From: Caloranaerobacter azorensis DSM 13643 | GTDB lineage: Bacteria; Bacillota; Clostridia; Tissierellales; Thermohalobacteraceae | Length of the DNA stretch: 40,161 bases | Assembly: GCF_900129995.1 (NCBI RefSeq) | Contig: NZ_FQXO01000016.1 | Span: 1 to 40,161 of the forward strand | Reading direction: 5' to 3' | Part shown: piece after piece, positions 7,479-15,364 of the stretch | Position numbering within the stretch: the first letter of the stretch is position 1 | Layout of the letters: each line of letters opens with the position of its first letter | The notes under the pieces: generated by a model | Seen by the model: the letters and a program-made list of their open reading frames with translations, nothing else | Told to the model about the DNA's origin: nothing | Databases searched by the model: none | Made by a program: the position numbers and the translations under genes

Positions 7479-8642
7479 TTGGAAAAGCTATTTAATATTA
7501 TTAATAAAAACAAGAAACTTATTATAGGATTGATGTCTGGAACTTCAATTGATGGAATAGACTGTGCATTAGTAGAGATTGAAGGAAATGGACTTAACAC
7601 TAAAGTTAAATTGATAAATTTTCATAAACATGAAATGCCTGTACATCTTAAACAAGATATATTAAAAGCGTGTTCTATAGAGAAATCTTCGACTGAATTA
7701 ATTTGCAGATTAAATTTCCTATTAGGAGAGGAATTTTCTAAAGCCGTATTAGAAACATGTGAACTTTCAGGGATACCTCCTAGCAAGATAGATTTAATAG
7801 GTTCTCATGGGCAAACAGTCTATCATATACCTAGGAATAGTACTTTACAGATTGGAGAGCCAAGTGTTATAGCAGAGAGGACAGGCATTACAACAGTTGC
7901 AGATTTTCGTGTAAGAGATGTTGCTGCGGGAGGGCATGGTGCTCCAATAGTACCGTATACCGAATACATATTGTATAGAAATATTGAGAAGACTATAGTT
8001 TTACAAAATATAGGCGGAATTGGAAATGCAACCGTCATACCAAAAAATAGCACTATCGATCAAGTATATGCTTTTGATACAGGGCCAGGGAATATGATAA
8101 TTGATGCAATAGTTAATGAAATTACAAAAGGACAAAAACATTATGATGAAGAAGGTAAATTAGCATCAAAGGGGAATATTAATCGAGAATTATTTGAAGA
8201 ATTAATGTCTCATCCATATATATATAAAGAGCCTCCTAAAACAACAGGCCGTGAAGAGTTTGGTGTAGATTTTAGTAAAAAGATTTATGAGAAGTATAAA
8301 AAAATAGTAAAAAATGAGTTAGATATAATAACGACTGTTACATATTTTACAGCAAAGACAATTGCTGATAGTTATAAGAAATGGATATTACCATATCATA
8401 AAATAGATGAAATAATAATTAGCGGAGGAGGAAGTTATAACAAAACTCTTATTAATATGATAAAGGAAGAGTTAAAAGAAATAAAAATAATGATACAAGA
8501 AGATATAGGATATTCTAGCGATGCTAAAGAAGCTATTGCAATGGCTATATTAGCTAATGAAACTATACACGGAAATTTTAATAATCTTCCTAGAGTAACA
8601 GGAGCTTCAAAACCTGTAGTACTAGGTAAGATAATTTTTTAA
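7479..8642 (+). CDS. anmK: Anhydro-N-acetylmuramic acid kinase
   Basis: The 387-aa protein matches AnmK throughout. AnmK opens the 1,6-anhydro ring of anhMurNAc and phosphorylates it, giving MurNAc-6-phosphate for MurQ. Visible motifs are IGLMSGTSIDGIDCALVEI near residues 16-34, IGSHGQTVYH, VADFRVRDVAAGGHGAP, LQNIGGIGN, AFDTGPGNMIIDA and the C-terminal GASKPVVLGKI. The start is TTG at 7479 with GGAGGT (7467-7472) upstream; the gap to chbG is 2 bp. Its presence implies that anhydro-muropeptides made by lytic transglycosylases, from self or other bacteria, are part of the diet of this operon. Confidence 0.95.
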   Translation: MEKLFNIINKNKKLIIGLMSGTSIDGIDCALVEIEGNGLNTKVKLINFHKHEMPVHLKQDILKACSIEKSSTELICRLNFLLGEEFSKAVLETCELSGIPPSKIDLIGSHGQTVYHIPRNSTLQIGEPSVIAERTGITTVADFRVRDVAAGGHGAPIVPYTEYILYRNIEKTIVLQNIGGIGNATVIPKNSTIDQVYAFDTGPGNMIIDAIVNEITKGQKHYDEEGKLASKGNINRELFEELMSHPYIYKEPPKTTGREEFGVDFSKKIYEKYKKIVKNELDIITTVTYFTAKTIADSYKKWILPYHKIDEIIISGGGSYNKTLINMIKEELKEIKIMIQEDIGYSSDAKEAIAMAILANETIHGNFNNLPRVTGASKPVVLGKIIF

Positions 8643-8661
8643 ATAAAGAAAATTTACAAAG

Positions 8662-8985
8662 CTATCATATTATATGATGGAAAACTTATTTAAGTATGTA
8701 AACATAAAAAAAGAGAATATACATGTTCCAAATGGAATGGCGGAAAACATAGAAAAAGAATGCGAAGAATACGAAAAAAAGATACAGCAGGCAGGAGGCA
8801 TAGATTTACAGGTTCTAGGAATTGGAAGAAATGGGCATATAGGTTTTAATGAACCAGATTTAAAATTTGAGGCTAAAGCTCATCTAGTTGAGCTTGATGA
8901 AGATACAATAAAAGCAAATTCTAGGTTCTTTAATTCAATACAGGAAGTTCCTACTAAAGCTATAAGTATGGGAATAAAGACTATT
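8662..8985 (+). pseudogene. nagB: nagB (glucosamine-6-phosphate deaminase) remnant, both ends missing
   Basis: The frame reads as the middle of a Gram-positive NagB. Homology starts abruptly around [14 protein letters not shown] at 8665 and includes [21 protein letters not shown], the active-site segment, and NSRFF. It breaks off after MGIKTI near 8985. About the first 70-80 and last 65-70 residues of a normal 240-residue protein are absent, so the deaminase cannot work. NagB converts GlcN-6-P to fructose-6-P and is the natural last step of this operon. An intact nagB elsewhere is therefore expected; just upstream of this window with ptsI is a reasonable guess. An ATG at 8674 gives a 127-residue reading frame that runs out of frame into the ptsI remnant. 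Confidence 0.85.
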
Positions 8986-9067
8986 AGGAGGCAAAAACAT
9001 AAAAAGAATAGCAACTTTACCGGGAATAGCCATAGGAAAGGCGCTAGTAAGAAATAGAATAGATTAA
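8985..9067 (+). pseudogene. ptsI: ptsI remnant: N-terminal 19 codons joined to the last codons
   Basis: Directly after the nagB fragment there is a ribosome binding site (AGGAGG at 8986-8991) and then ATA where a start ATG would be (8999-9001). The following frame reads [18 protein letters not shown], the typical Enzyme I N-terminus, and then RID and a stop at 9065-9067. The last 15 bases, AATAGATTAATGGGA at 9058-9072, are identical to the end of the intact ptsI at 512-526. The simplest reading is a ptsI copy that lost everything between its first codons and its last two codons. Confidence 0.8.
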
Positions 9068-9091
9068 TGGGATGTTTTGCTAATAATATGA

Positions 9092-9118
9092 GGCCCTGCT
9101 TTGCGGGACCATTTTTTT
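9092..9118 (+). terminator. Rho-independent terminator of the murK-anmK operon
   Basis: A GC-rich 8-bp stem with one mismatch and one G-U pair (GGCCCTGC at 9092-9099, GCGGGACC at 9103-9110), a TTT loop and a run of seven T (9112-9118). Confidence 0.85.
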
Positions 9119-9250
9119 GTCTAAATTATAGAATTTTATGGTAAAATATAATAGGATATTATATATGAAAAACAAATATGGATAAATTAAAAAGGATTAT
9201 AATTAAATTTATTTTATTAAGGAATAATTATTGATAAGGCTGATGATAGT

Positions 9251-9501
9251 ATGAGTAACAAGATGATTAAGTTTGTGGGATACCATGGTACTAAAAATAT
9301 AATGTTATAAATAGAATATGTGAAAAAAATAATATAAATATGGTAATTCAAAAAAGATATATTAACTTTGATAAGTATTACAAAGGTAAGAAAATTGCAC
9401 CATCAGCAATTGCTAATTGTCATATTGCGTGCGTTAAGAATCATAATATAATCGATAGAGAGTCTATTAGAATAGTTGAGGTGGGGAAAAGATATGGATA
9501 A
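9251..9501 (+). pseudogene. Frameshifted small gene with YHGT motif (possible ADP-ribosyltransferase-like toxin remnant)
   Basis: An ATG at 9251 gives MSNKMIKFVGYHGTKNIML and a stop at 9308-9310. A -1 shift around 9295-9305 continues an open frame to the stop at 9499-9501, reading about YNVINRICEKNNINMVIQK at first and ending IRIVEVGKRYG. The YHGT motif close to the N-terminus resembles that of DUF3990-type and other ART-like toxins, but the joined product of about 83 residues is shorter than that family. The stop overlaps the start of the following gene by 8 bp, which suggests that they once formed an operon. The family assignment is weak. Confidence 0.4.
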
Positions 9502-9757
9502 AGGGAAAATAATCGATAACTTCTTTAAAGACCTTGAACGAATGTCTCCTGAAGAATTATACCATCATTTAATCAGTGAGGGTATTAATGTTGTATCTTA
9601 TTCAAATCAAGGAAAAGGGAAAGTTGAATTATATGAGTATAAAGTTGAAGATTCGTTTCATTTTGAATTAATTCTTAAGCCAAAAGAATTTATTAACTTA
9701 TTAAATCCAAAAGAGTTTAATACATTTAGCTTTAGTTTAATGGAGGATGCTGCATAA
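9494..9757 (+). CDS. Small unknown protein in a decayed toxin/SecB-like operon
   Basis: The 87-aa protein, MDKGKIIDNFFKDL onward, is acidic to neutral with no signal peptide or membrane segment. It starts with an amphipathic helix (RMSPEELYHHLISEGI) and continues with predicted beta strands. I do not recognise the family. The start at 9494 has GAGGTGGGG at 9478-9486 upstream; a TTG at 9476 would place that ribosome binding site inside the gene. It overlaps the broken upstream frame by 8 bp and the SecB-like pseudogene by 1 bp (TAATG). Between a toxin-like remnant and a SecB-like gene, the antitoxin position is the natural guess, but nothing in the residues proves it. It may already be without function. 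Confidence 0.6.
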   Translation: MDKGKIIDNFFKDLERMSPEELYHHLISEGINVVSYSNQGKGKVELYEYKVEDSFHFELILKPKEFINLLNPKEFNTFSFSLMEDAA

Positions 9758-10181
9758 TGAAAATGAGACAAGCATTTGAAAGTCTTTTAAAGCTACATGA
9801 CATAATAGTTAATGAAATTAACTTTAGTAGAGCTGAAAAAGAAATAGATGAAAACAAAGAACTTTAATTTTCATTTGATAGTTTTATTTATGAATCGGTA
9901 GATGAACCAATTTATAAAGTTACAATTTCAATAAATATAGATAATGGACCAGAAGCAGATTTTAAATTATATGTAAAATTGTCCGGATTTTTTGAAGTTA
10001 ATGTAAAATCCGATATAGATCAAAGGACTAAAGAGATGCTAATAAAAAAAATACATTAGCGATTTTATTTCCATACTTAAGAAGCCTTATAACAACAATT
10101 ACTGCTAATGCTGGAGTTAAACCTATTATATTACCACCTATAAATATAAATGCATTGTTGGAAGAAAAGGAACGAGGTTAA
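9757..10181 (+). pseudogene. SecB-like chaperone, broken by a stop codon and a frameshift
   Basis: The frame starts at ATG 9757 with AATGGAGGA upstream. It reads MKMRQAFESLLKLHDIIVNE and so on, meets TAA at 9865-9867 (after DENKEL), continues through beta-strand-like sequence (YKVTISINIDNGPEADFKLYV), and needs a 1-nt shift in an eight-A run at 10044-10051. The end then reads ILFPYLRSLITTITANAGVKP and LPPININALLEE. That last helix and PPIN tail is the hallmark of the SecB fold (FPYxRxxIxxxTxxAGxxPxxLPPIN). In Gram-positives such SecB-like proteins usually belong to toxin-antitoxin-chaperone loci rather than general export. The two lesions make it non-functional. Confidence 0.75.
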
Positions 10182-10474
10182 TTATTTTTAGATAAATTAA
10201 AATGAAGAAATTAGGATAGAAAGTATTATAAAAATTAGTTTTATATTAATAACTGGAGCGGACATTCTTTAAAATACCTGATTAAAGATATAATGATTTC
10301 TAATAAACTAACATTTGTTATCATAGAAAAATCCCCGTATAATATGTATGAGTCTAAAAGTAAAATTTTTTAGGATGTGATAAATTTACAGTGTGTTTAT
10401 TATGTTTATAGTACCTTTTGTATAAAGAAAAACTACCTGATAGAGATATTGTGTTTAATTTTATATGAATAGTA

Positions 10475-10511
10475 GAGATAGGTATTTTTTAGAATGCCTA
10501 CCTTATTTTTA
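10475..10511 (+). repeat. Hairpin repeat, copy 1 (terminator-like)
   Basis: Arms GAGATAGGTA (10475-10484) and TGCCTACCTT (10495-10504) pair over 10 positions with one A-C mismatch, with a 10-nt loop TTTTTTAGAA and a T-rich tail. It has the same build as copies at 33321, 36071 and 38836. Confidence 0.65.
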
Positions 10512-10722
10512 TATATATAATCTTTATAAGTTATAACTTTTTTAACGAATTAATTTAGTGATATTATTATGTATTTTTTTATAGAAAATATGAAATACAA
10601 AATACTTACGAGAAGAATATGGAAATATATTAAAATTATTACTGGATTATTAATCAAAATAGATAAAAAAAGAAGGATTTTTTAATAAAGTATAGAAATA
10701 CATATATGATTGTCGAAAGATA

Positions 10723-10750
10723 TTGACTTATGGTAAAAGATGTTTAATTT
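10723..10750 (+). promoter_or_regulatory. Possible promoter before the glycan locus
   Basis: TTGACT (10723-10728) is followed after 16 bp by TAATTT (10745-10750), 38 bp before the start of the O-antigen-ligase-like gene. The -35 is good and the -10 is poor. Confidence 0.35.
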
Positions 10751-10787
10751 TGAGTAATATAAATCTAATGTATATGAGGTGTAAGAG

Positions 10788-12929
10788 ATGTTGAATAAAG
10801 TGGTAAAAAAGAATATAAACTCTATAAATTTAACAATATTGTTTTTTAGTGTAATTGTTTTCTTCTTTCCATTTTTCAGAGGTTTATATTTTGAAAGAGA
10901 ATTCTATGTGGCAAGTATGATAATGTCTGTTATGGCGGCAATTGTTTTTTTTAGAAATATCAAAAACAAAGAAAAAATAAAGTTCTATTCACCTATTGAA
11001 TATTTTGCAACGGCATTTGTTTTAATTTACTTGTTTACATTTCCTTTTTCAGTGAATGAACATTTAGCCAGTTTTGAGATAATAAAAAATCTAACCTATT
11101 TTATATTCTTTATTGTTATTGTTTACAATTTAAAAACAGATAAAGATATAAGTCTTATAAATTGGAGTCTGATATTAATTGGAACAATCGCTTCTATTAT
11201 AGGTTTAGGTTCAGCTCTTGGAACTTTTTCTTACAAAGGAGCCTTTGTTGATGGAATGATAAATTCAACATTTCAATATCATAATACTTTTGGGGCATAT
11301 ATGTTAGCAGTTTTATTTTTAGCTATGGGGGAAATTGCCGAAGAAGATAATTTGAAAAAATATTTATTAAGCGGATTTGGTTATATAGTTTTCTTAGGAT
11401 TTATTTTATCATATTCAAGAGGCGCATGGATATTATTACCTGTTGTAGGTATAATTGCATTTATACTATTAAATACTGATGGATTAAAAAGAGTCTTAAT
11501 AAGCTTTATAGCAGTTATTTTTTCTTTTAGTATGACTATTTCTCATATATATCAAGGTATTAAGGAACAGAATTCGTTTATAGGATGGTTGAGTATAGTT
11601 ATAGGAATAGCTATTACAGCTATGGTAATATTCTTGTTAGATAAATTATTGAATAAGCTACCAAAAATAAATATAAGGAAGAGGACAATAATAATCGTAT
11701 TATTGATAAGTTTGGTAATTATTCTGATTCTATTTGTTAACGGAGTACTAATCGAATATTTACCTCATTCTATAGCAGAGAGAATTAAAGGAATTAATTT
11801 AAAGACATTTACAGTTGTAGAGAGAGGAGTATTTTATAAAGATGCATTAAAAATTATCAAAGATTACCCGATTATTGGTGTTGGTGGTGGAGGATGGCAA
11901 ACATTATATAGTATGTATAAAACTTATGATTATACCACTACTCAGGCACACAATTATATAATACAAACTTGGATAGAAATAGGGACATTAGGATTAATAA
12001 TATTGATTGGTTTATATTTATCAACTTTATGGTCAAGCTATCGTATTATTAAGTCGATAAATAACGATAAACTTTTCAATAAAATGCTAGGGGTAATATG
12101 TGCTACATTAGTATTGATATTACATAGTACCATAGATTTTGATATGGCTCTTGGTGCATATGCTTTTTTCGTATGGGCGATGTTAGGTACTATTGTAGCT
12201 GTAGAAAAACGATATGTTAATAAATATAGTGAAACTGCAAAAAGATTAACAATATCTTTTATAGTACCTATGTTATTATCGATAGTATTATTATTTACAT
12301 CAGGGATGTTTCATTTAGGATATGTAAACGCTATGAAAGCCGTTGAAAGTGTTAAAAACAAAGATTATGTAAAAGCACAAAAATACTTTGAAAGAGCTGC
12401 AAGACAAAATCCATTTAGAGCTAACTATAAATTTGATTTAGGAACTATACAATACAACATAGGTATAAAATTAAAATCAAAGGAACTTATTGAAAAATCA
12501 AAACAGAATATTGAAAATGCAATAAGACTTAACGAGAGGGATTTCAAGATACTAGCAAACAGTATTGCGATTTATTTAAGGAGAGGAGATATAGACAAGG
12601 GAGAGGAGTTACTCCAAAAACTTCAAAAATATCATCCGTTAAATGACCATACATACATAAGTAGCATAGAAATTTACTATAATATTGGTCATCATTATCT
12701 TAAAAAAGGTAATATTGATAAGGCAAAAGATTATTTCAAAAAAGTGATTTCAATAAATGAAGAAGTGATACAAAAAAATCAAGAATTAGAAAAAATACAA
12801 AAAGAGCTGTTGAAAGATATAAATGATATACCTTCTTCTTATGTAGAAGAGAGGTTTAAGATTAACCTAGACCAAAAATCAATACAATTAGTTAATTCAG
12901 CGAAAGATATTTTAAATAAATTAAAATAA
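10788..12929 (+). CDS. O-antigen ligase (WaaL/Wzy-like) membrane protein with C-terminal TPRs
   Basis: The 713-aa protein has about twelve hydrophobic segments in residues 15-505. A large outside loop carries the Wzy_C/WaaL pattern: an arginine-rich start (ERIKG), a VERGVFYKDALKIIKDYPIIGVGGGGW stretch near 340-367 and AHNYIIQTWIEIGTLGLI. The last 200 residues are soluble and contain tetratricopeptide repeats (DYVKAQKYFERAARQNP, NIDKAKDYFKKVISINEE). This family moves lipid-linked glycans onto an acceptor (lipid A, protein, or another glycan unit) on the outer face of the membrane. A Gram-positive has no lipid A. With an ABC glycan exporter in the same locus, transfer to a cell-surface protein (as proposed for WsaB in Geobacillus S-layer glycosylation) fits better than Wzy polymerisation; this is inference. 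Ribosome binding site GAGGTG at 10774-10779. Confidence 0.82.
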   Translation: MLNKVVKKNINSINLTILFFSVIVFFFPFFRGLYFEREFYVASMIMSVMAAIVFFRNIKNKEKIKFYSPIEYFATAFVLIYLFTFPFSVNEHLASFEIIKNLTYFIFFIVIVYNLKTDKDISLINWSLILIGTIASIIGLGSALGTFSYKGAFVDGMINSTFQYHNTFGAYMLAVLFLAMGEIAEEDNLKKYLLSGFGYIVFLGFILSYSRGAWILLPVVGIIAFILLNTDGLKRVLISFIAVIFSFSMTISHIYQGIKEQNSFIGWLSIVIGIAITAMVIFLLDKLLNKLPKINIRKRTIIIVLLISLVIILILFVNGVLIEYLPHSIAERIKGINLKTFTVVERGVFYKDALKIIKDYPIIGVGGGGWQTLYSMYKTYDYTTTQAHNYIIQTWIEIGTLGLIILIGLYLSTLWSSYRIIKSINNDKLFNKMLGVICATLVLILHSTIDFDMALGAYAFFVWAMLGTIVAVEKRYVNKYSETAKRLTISFIVPMLLSIVLLFTSGMFHLGYVNAMKAVESVKNKDYVKAQKYFERAARQNPFRANYKFDLGTIQYNIGIKLKSKELIEKSKQNIENAIRLNERDFKILANSIAIYLRRGDIDKGEELLQKLQKYHPLNDHTYISSIEIYYNIGHHYLKKGNIDKAKDYFKKVISINEEVIQKNQELEKIQKELLKDINDIPSSYVEERFKINLDQKSIQLVNSAKDILNKLK

Positions 12930-12942
12930 AGATGGCATAACC

Positions 12943-13785
12943 TTGAAAATATTAATTACTGGAGCATATGGTATGCTTAATAGTGATTTGCAGAAGGTTT
13001 AAAAAAAGGATAAAGAATTGATATTAGTGACTATTGATATATTTGATATAACAAATATAGATGCTACAATTAATTTTATAAAAATTAATAAGCCAGATTT
13101 AGTAATACATGCTGCGGCATATACTGATGTCGATGGTTGTGAAAGTAATATTGATCAGGCCTATAGAGTTAATGCGTTAGGAGCGCGAAATATAGCTGTA
13201 GGATGCAATTATACAGATGCAGCTATGGTTTATATAAGTACAGATTATGTGTTTGATGGACAAAAAGGCAATAGTTATACAGAATTTGATGCTACTAATC
13301 CTCTAAGTGTATATGGGAAAAGTAAATTAGAGGGAGAAAATTTTGTTAAAAGAATATGTGATAGACACTATATAGTAAGAACATCATGGTTATTTGGTAA
13401 AAATGGAAGAAATTTCATAACGACAATGCTTAAATTAGCTGAGACTCGAGATGAGATAAGTGTAGTAGATGATCAAGTAGGTTCACCAACGTATACGCTA
13501 GATTTAGCTAAAGCAATTAGTCAATTGATTGCAAAACCTACTTATGGAACATTTCATATTACAAACAGTGATTATTGCAGTTGGTACCAGTTTGCAAAAG
13601 AAATATTTGAGATAGCAGGTAAAAGCAAAATAAGGGTGAATAGAATATCTACAGAAGAATTAAATAGACCAGCGCCTAGGCCAAAATATTCTGTTTTAAA
13701 TAATTACTGTTGGCATCTACAAGGATATGATAAGATTAGATCATATAAAGAAGCGTTAAGAGAGTATATAAGTACAATTATTTAA
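12943..13785 (+). pseudogene. rfbD: dTDP-4-dehydrorhamnose reductase, interrupted by one nonsense codon
   Basis: A TTG at 12943 opens a frame that reads KILITGAYGMLNSDLQKV, then TAA at 13000-13002, and continues in the same frame as KKDKELILVTIDIFDITN to the normal C-terminus at 13785. The text after the stop has all later RmlD features: HAAAYTDVDGCE, VYISTDYVFDG, the YGKSKLEGE Tyr-x3-Lys site, VRTSWLFGKNGRNF and DDQVGSPTYTLDLA. The NAD(P)-binding GAYGMLN turn lies before the stop, so a restart at TTG 13018 would give a protein without its cofactor loop. GTT TAA AAA looks like a one-base change from GTT TTA AAA. An intact paralogue at 16410 can take over the reaction. Confidence 0.85.
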
Positions 13786-13827
13786 CTATAATAATTCTGC
13801 ATTTCATATAAGAAAGGTGGTTATTTT

Positions 13828-14751
13828 ATGAGAGGGATAATATTAGCAGGTGGTTCAGGGACAAGACTTTATCCAGTAACTAAGTCTATATCAAAGCAGT
13901 TGTTACCCATATATGACAAACCAATGATTTATTATCCATTATCAGTGTTAATGCTAGCAGATATAAGAGATATTCTTATTATCTCAACTCCACAGCATAT
14001 AGAATTATATAAAGAACTGTTAGGGACTGGTGAGCAGATTGGATTAAAATTTTCATATGCTGTTCAAGATAAACCGAGAGGATTAGCTGATGCTTTTATA
14101 GTTGGTGAAGAATTTATAGGTAACGATAGAGTAGCTCTTATATTGGGCGATAATATCTTTTATGGACAAGGCTTTTCACAGATATTAAAGAGAGCTGCTA
14201 ATAGAGAAGAAGGAGCTACAATATTCGGATATTATGTAAAAAATCCTACTCAATTCGGAGTAGTAGAATTTGATGAGAATAATAATGTAGTTTCAATAGA
14301 AGAAAAGCCAGAACGCCCAAAATCAAACTATGCAGTTCCTGGATTATATTTTTATGACAATGATGTGATTGAAATAGCTAAAAATGTTAAACCATCTGCT
14401 AGAGGGGAAATAGAAATAACATCAGTAAATAATGAGTATTTAAGAAGAGGAAAACTAAAAGTTGAACTTTTTGGTCGAGGAATGGCATGGCTTGATACAG
14501 GTACTCATAGTGGATTATTAGAGGCTAGTAATTTTGTTGAAGCAGTACAAAATAGACAAGGTTTGTATATAGCTTGTATAGAGGAGATTGCCTATAGAAA
14601 GGGTTATATAAATAGAGAACAGTTATTAAAGCTAGCCGAACCATTAAAGAAAACAGAGTATGGTAAATATTTAATTAGTATAGCAGAAGGTATTGGACAA
14701 TTTACAGATGATTATATAATAAATGAAGTAGCGATAACAAAAGAATTATAA
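13828..14751 (+). CDS. rfbA: Glucose-1-phosphate thymidylyltransferase
   Basis: The 307-aa protein is a full-length RmlA/RfbA. It joins dTTP and glucose-1-phosphate to dTDP-glucose, the first step of dTDP-L-rhamnose synthesis in the cytoplasm. The nucleotide-binding motif is [21 protein letters not shown] at residues 5-25, with [22 protein letters not shown] and [20 protein letters not shown] further on. [18 protein letters not shown] near the C-terminus is also typical. The ribosome binding site AAAGGTGG precedes the ATG. It starts an rfbA-rfbC-rfbB-rfbD run. Confidence 0.96.
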   Translation: MRGIILAGGSGTRLYPVTKSISKQLLPIYDKPMIYYPLSVLMLADIRDILIISTPQHIELYKELLGTGEQIGLKFSYAVQDKPRGLADAFIVGEEFIGNDRVALILGDNIFYGQGFSQILKRAANREEGATIFGYYVKNPTQFGVVEFDENNNVVSIEEKPERPKSNYAVPGLYFYDNDVIEIAKNVKPSARGEIEITSVNNEYLRRGKLKVELFGRGMAWLDTGTHSGLLEASNFVEAVQNRQGLYIACIEEIAYRKGYINREQLLKLAEPLKKTEYGKYLISIAEGIGQFTDDYIINEVAITKEL

Positions 14752-14764
14752 AAGAGGTGTAGGT

Positions 14765-15322
14765 ATGGGAAAATTTAAATTTATTGAAACAGGAATTAAA
14801 GGATTATATATAATAGAGCCTACAGTTTTCGGAGATAACAGAGGCTACTTTATGGAGACATATAATTTTAAGGATTTTAAAGAAGCTGGATTAGATATGA
14901 CGTTTGTACAAGATAATCAGTCTAAATCGAAAAAAGGAGTACTTAGAGGACTTCATTTTCAATATAAACATCCGCAAGGGAAGTTAGTAAGAGTTACAAA
15001 AGGAGAAGTTTTTGATGTGGCTGTTGATCTTAGAAAAAATTCAAAAACATATGGCAAATGGTATGGTATAGTATTATCTGAAGAAAATAAAAAACAATTC
15101 TATATTCCAGAAGGTTTTGCTCATGGATTTTTAGTTCTTTCAGAAGAAGCCGAATTTGTGTATAAGTGTACAGATTATTATCACCCCGAAGATGAAGGAG
15201 GAATTATTTGGAACGATCCAGATATAAATATAGACTGGCCTTTAGATAGAGTAGAAGAAATAATTTTATCAGAAAAAGATAAAAAGTGGAAGACATTAAA
15301 AGAAACAGCTACAAATTTTTAA
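14765..15322 (+). CDS. rfbC: dTDP-4-dehydrorhamnose 3,5-epimerase
   Basis: The 185-aa cupin enzyme epimerises dTDP-4-keto-6-deoxyglucose at C3 and C5, the third step to dTDP-rhamnose. It shows VLRGLHFQYKHPQGKLVRV with the catalytic His, VFDVAVDLRKNSKTYGKW, and FYIPEGFAHGFLVLSEEAEFVYKCTDYY. Thirteen bp separate it from rfbA; the ribosome binding site is AAGAGGTG at 14752-14759. Confidence 0.96.
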   Translation: MGKFKFIETGIKGLYIIEPTVFGDNRGYFMETYNFKDFKEAGLDMTFVQDNQSKSKKGVLRGLHFQYKHPQGKLVRVTKGEVFDVAVDLRKNSKTYGKWYGIVLSEENKKQFYIPEGFAHGFLVLSEEAEFVYKCTDYYHPEDEGGIIWNDPDINIDWPLDRVEEIILSEKDKKWKTLKETATNF

Positions 15323-15364
15323 ATATCGCTTAAAAATTATATTATAAATATGTGGAGGTAAAAA

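Larger units (their letters stand above)
10182..10787 (+). other. Intergenic region without a recognisable gene
   Basis: About 600 bp of AT-rich DNA with many stops in all frames. It contains the hairpin repeat at 10475-10511 and a possible promoter at 10723-10750. Short open fragments, such as TFVIIEKSPYNMYESKSKIF near 10310, are too short to assign. Confidence 0.6.

Noticed and set aside
8674-9057. A 127-aa intact protein
   Set aside because: The first part is the NagB middle and the last 25 residues are an out-of-frame reading of a ptsI start, so it is a fused remnant rather than a gene.
13018-13785. Functional short rfbD from the TTG at 13018
   Set aside because: It would lack the N-terminal NAD(P)-binding loop, which is present just upstream in the same frame but is cut off by the TAA at 13000.
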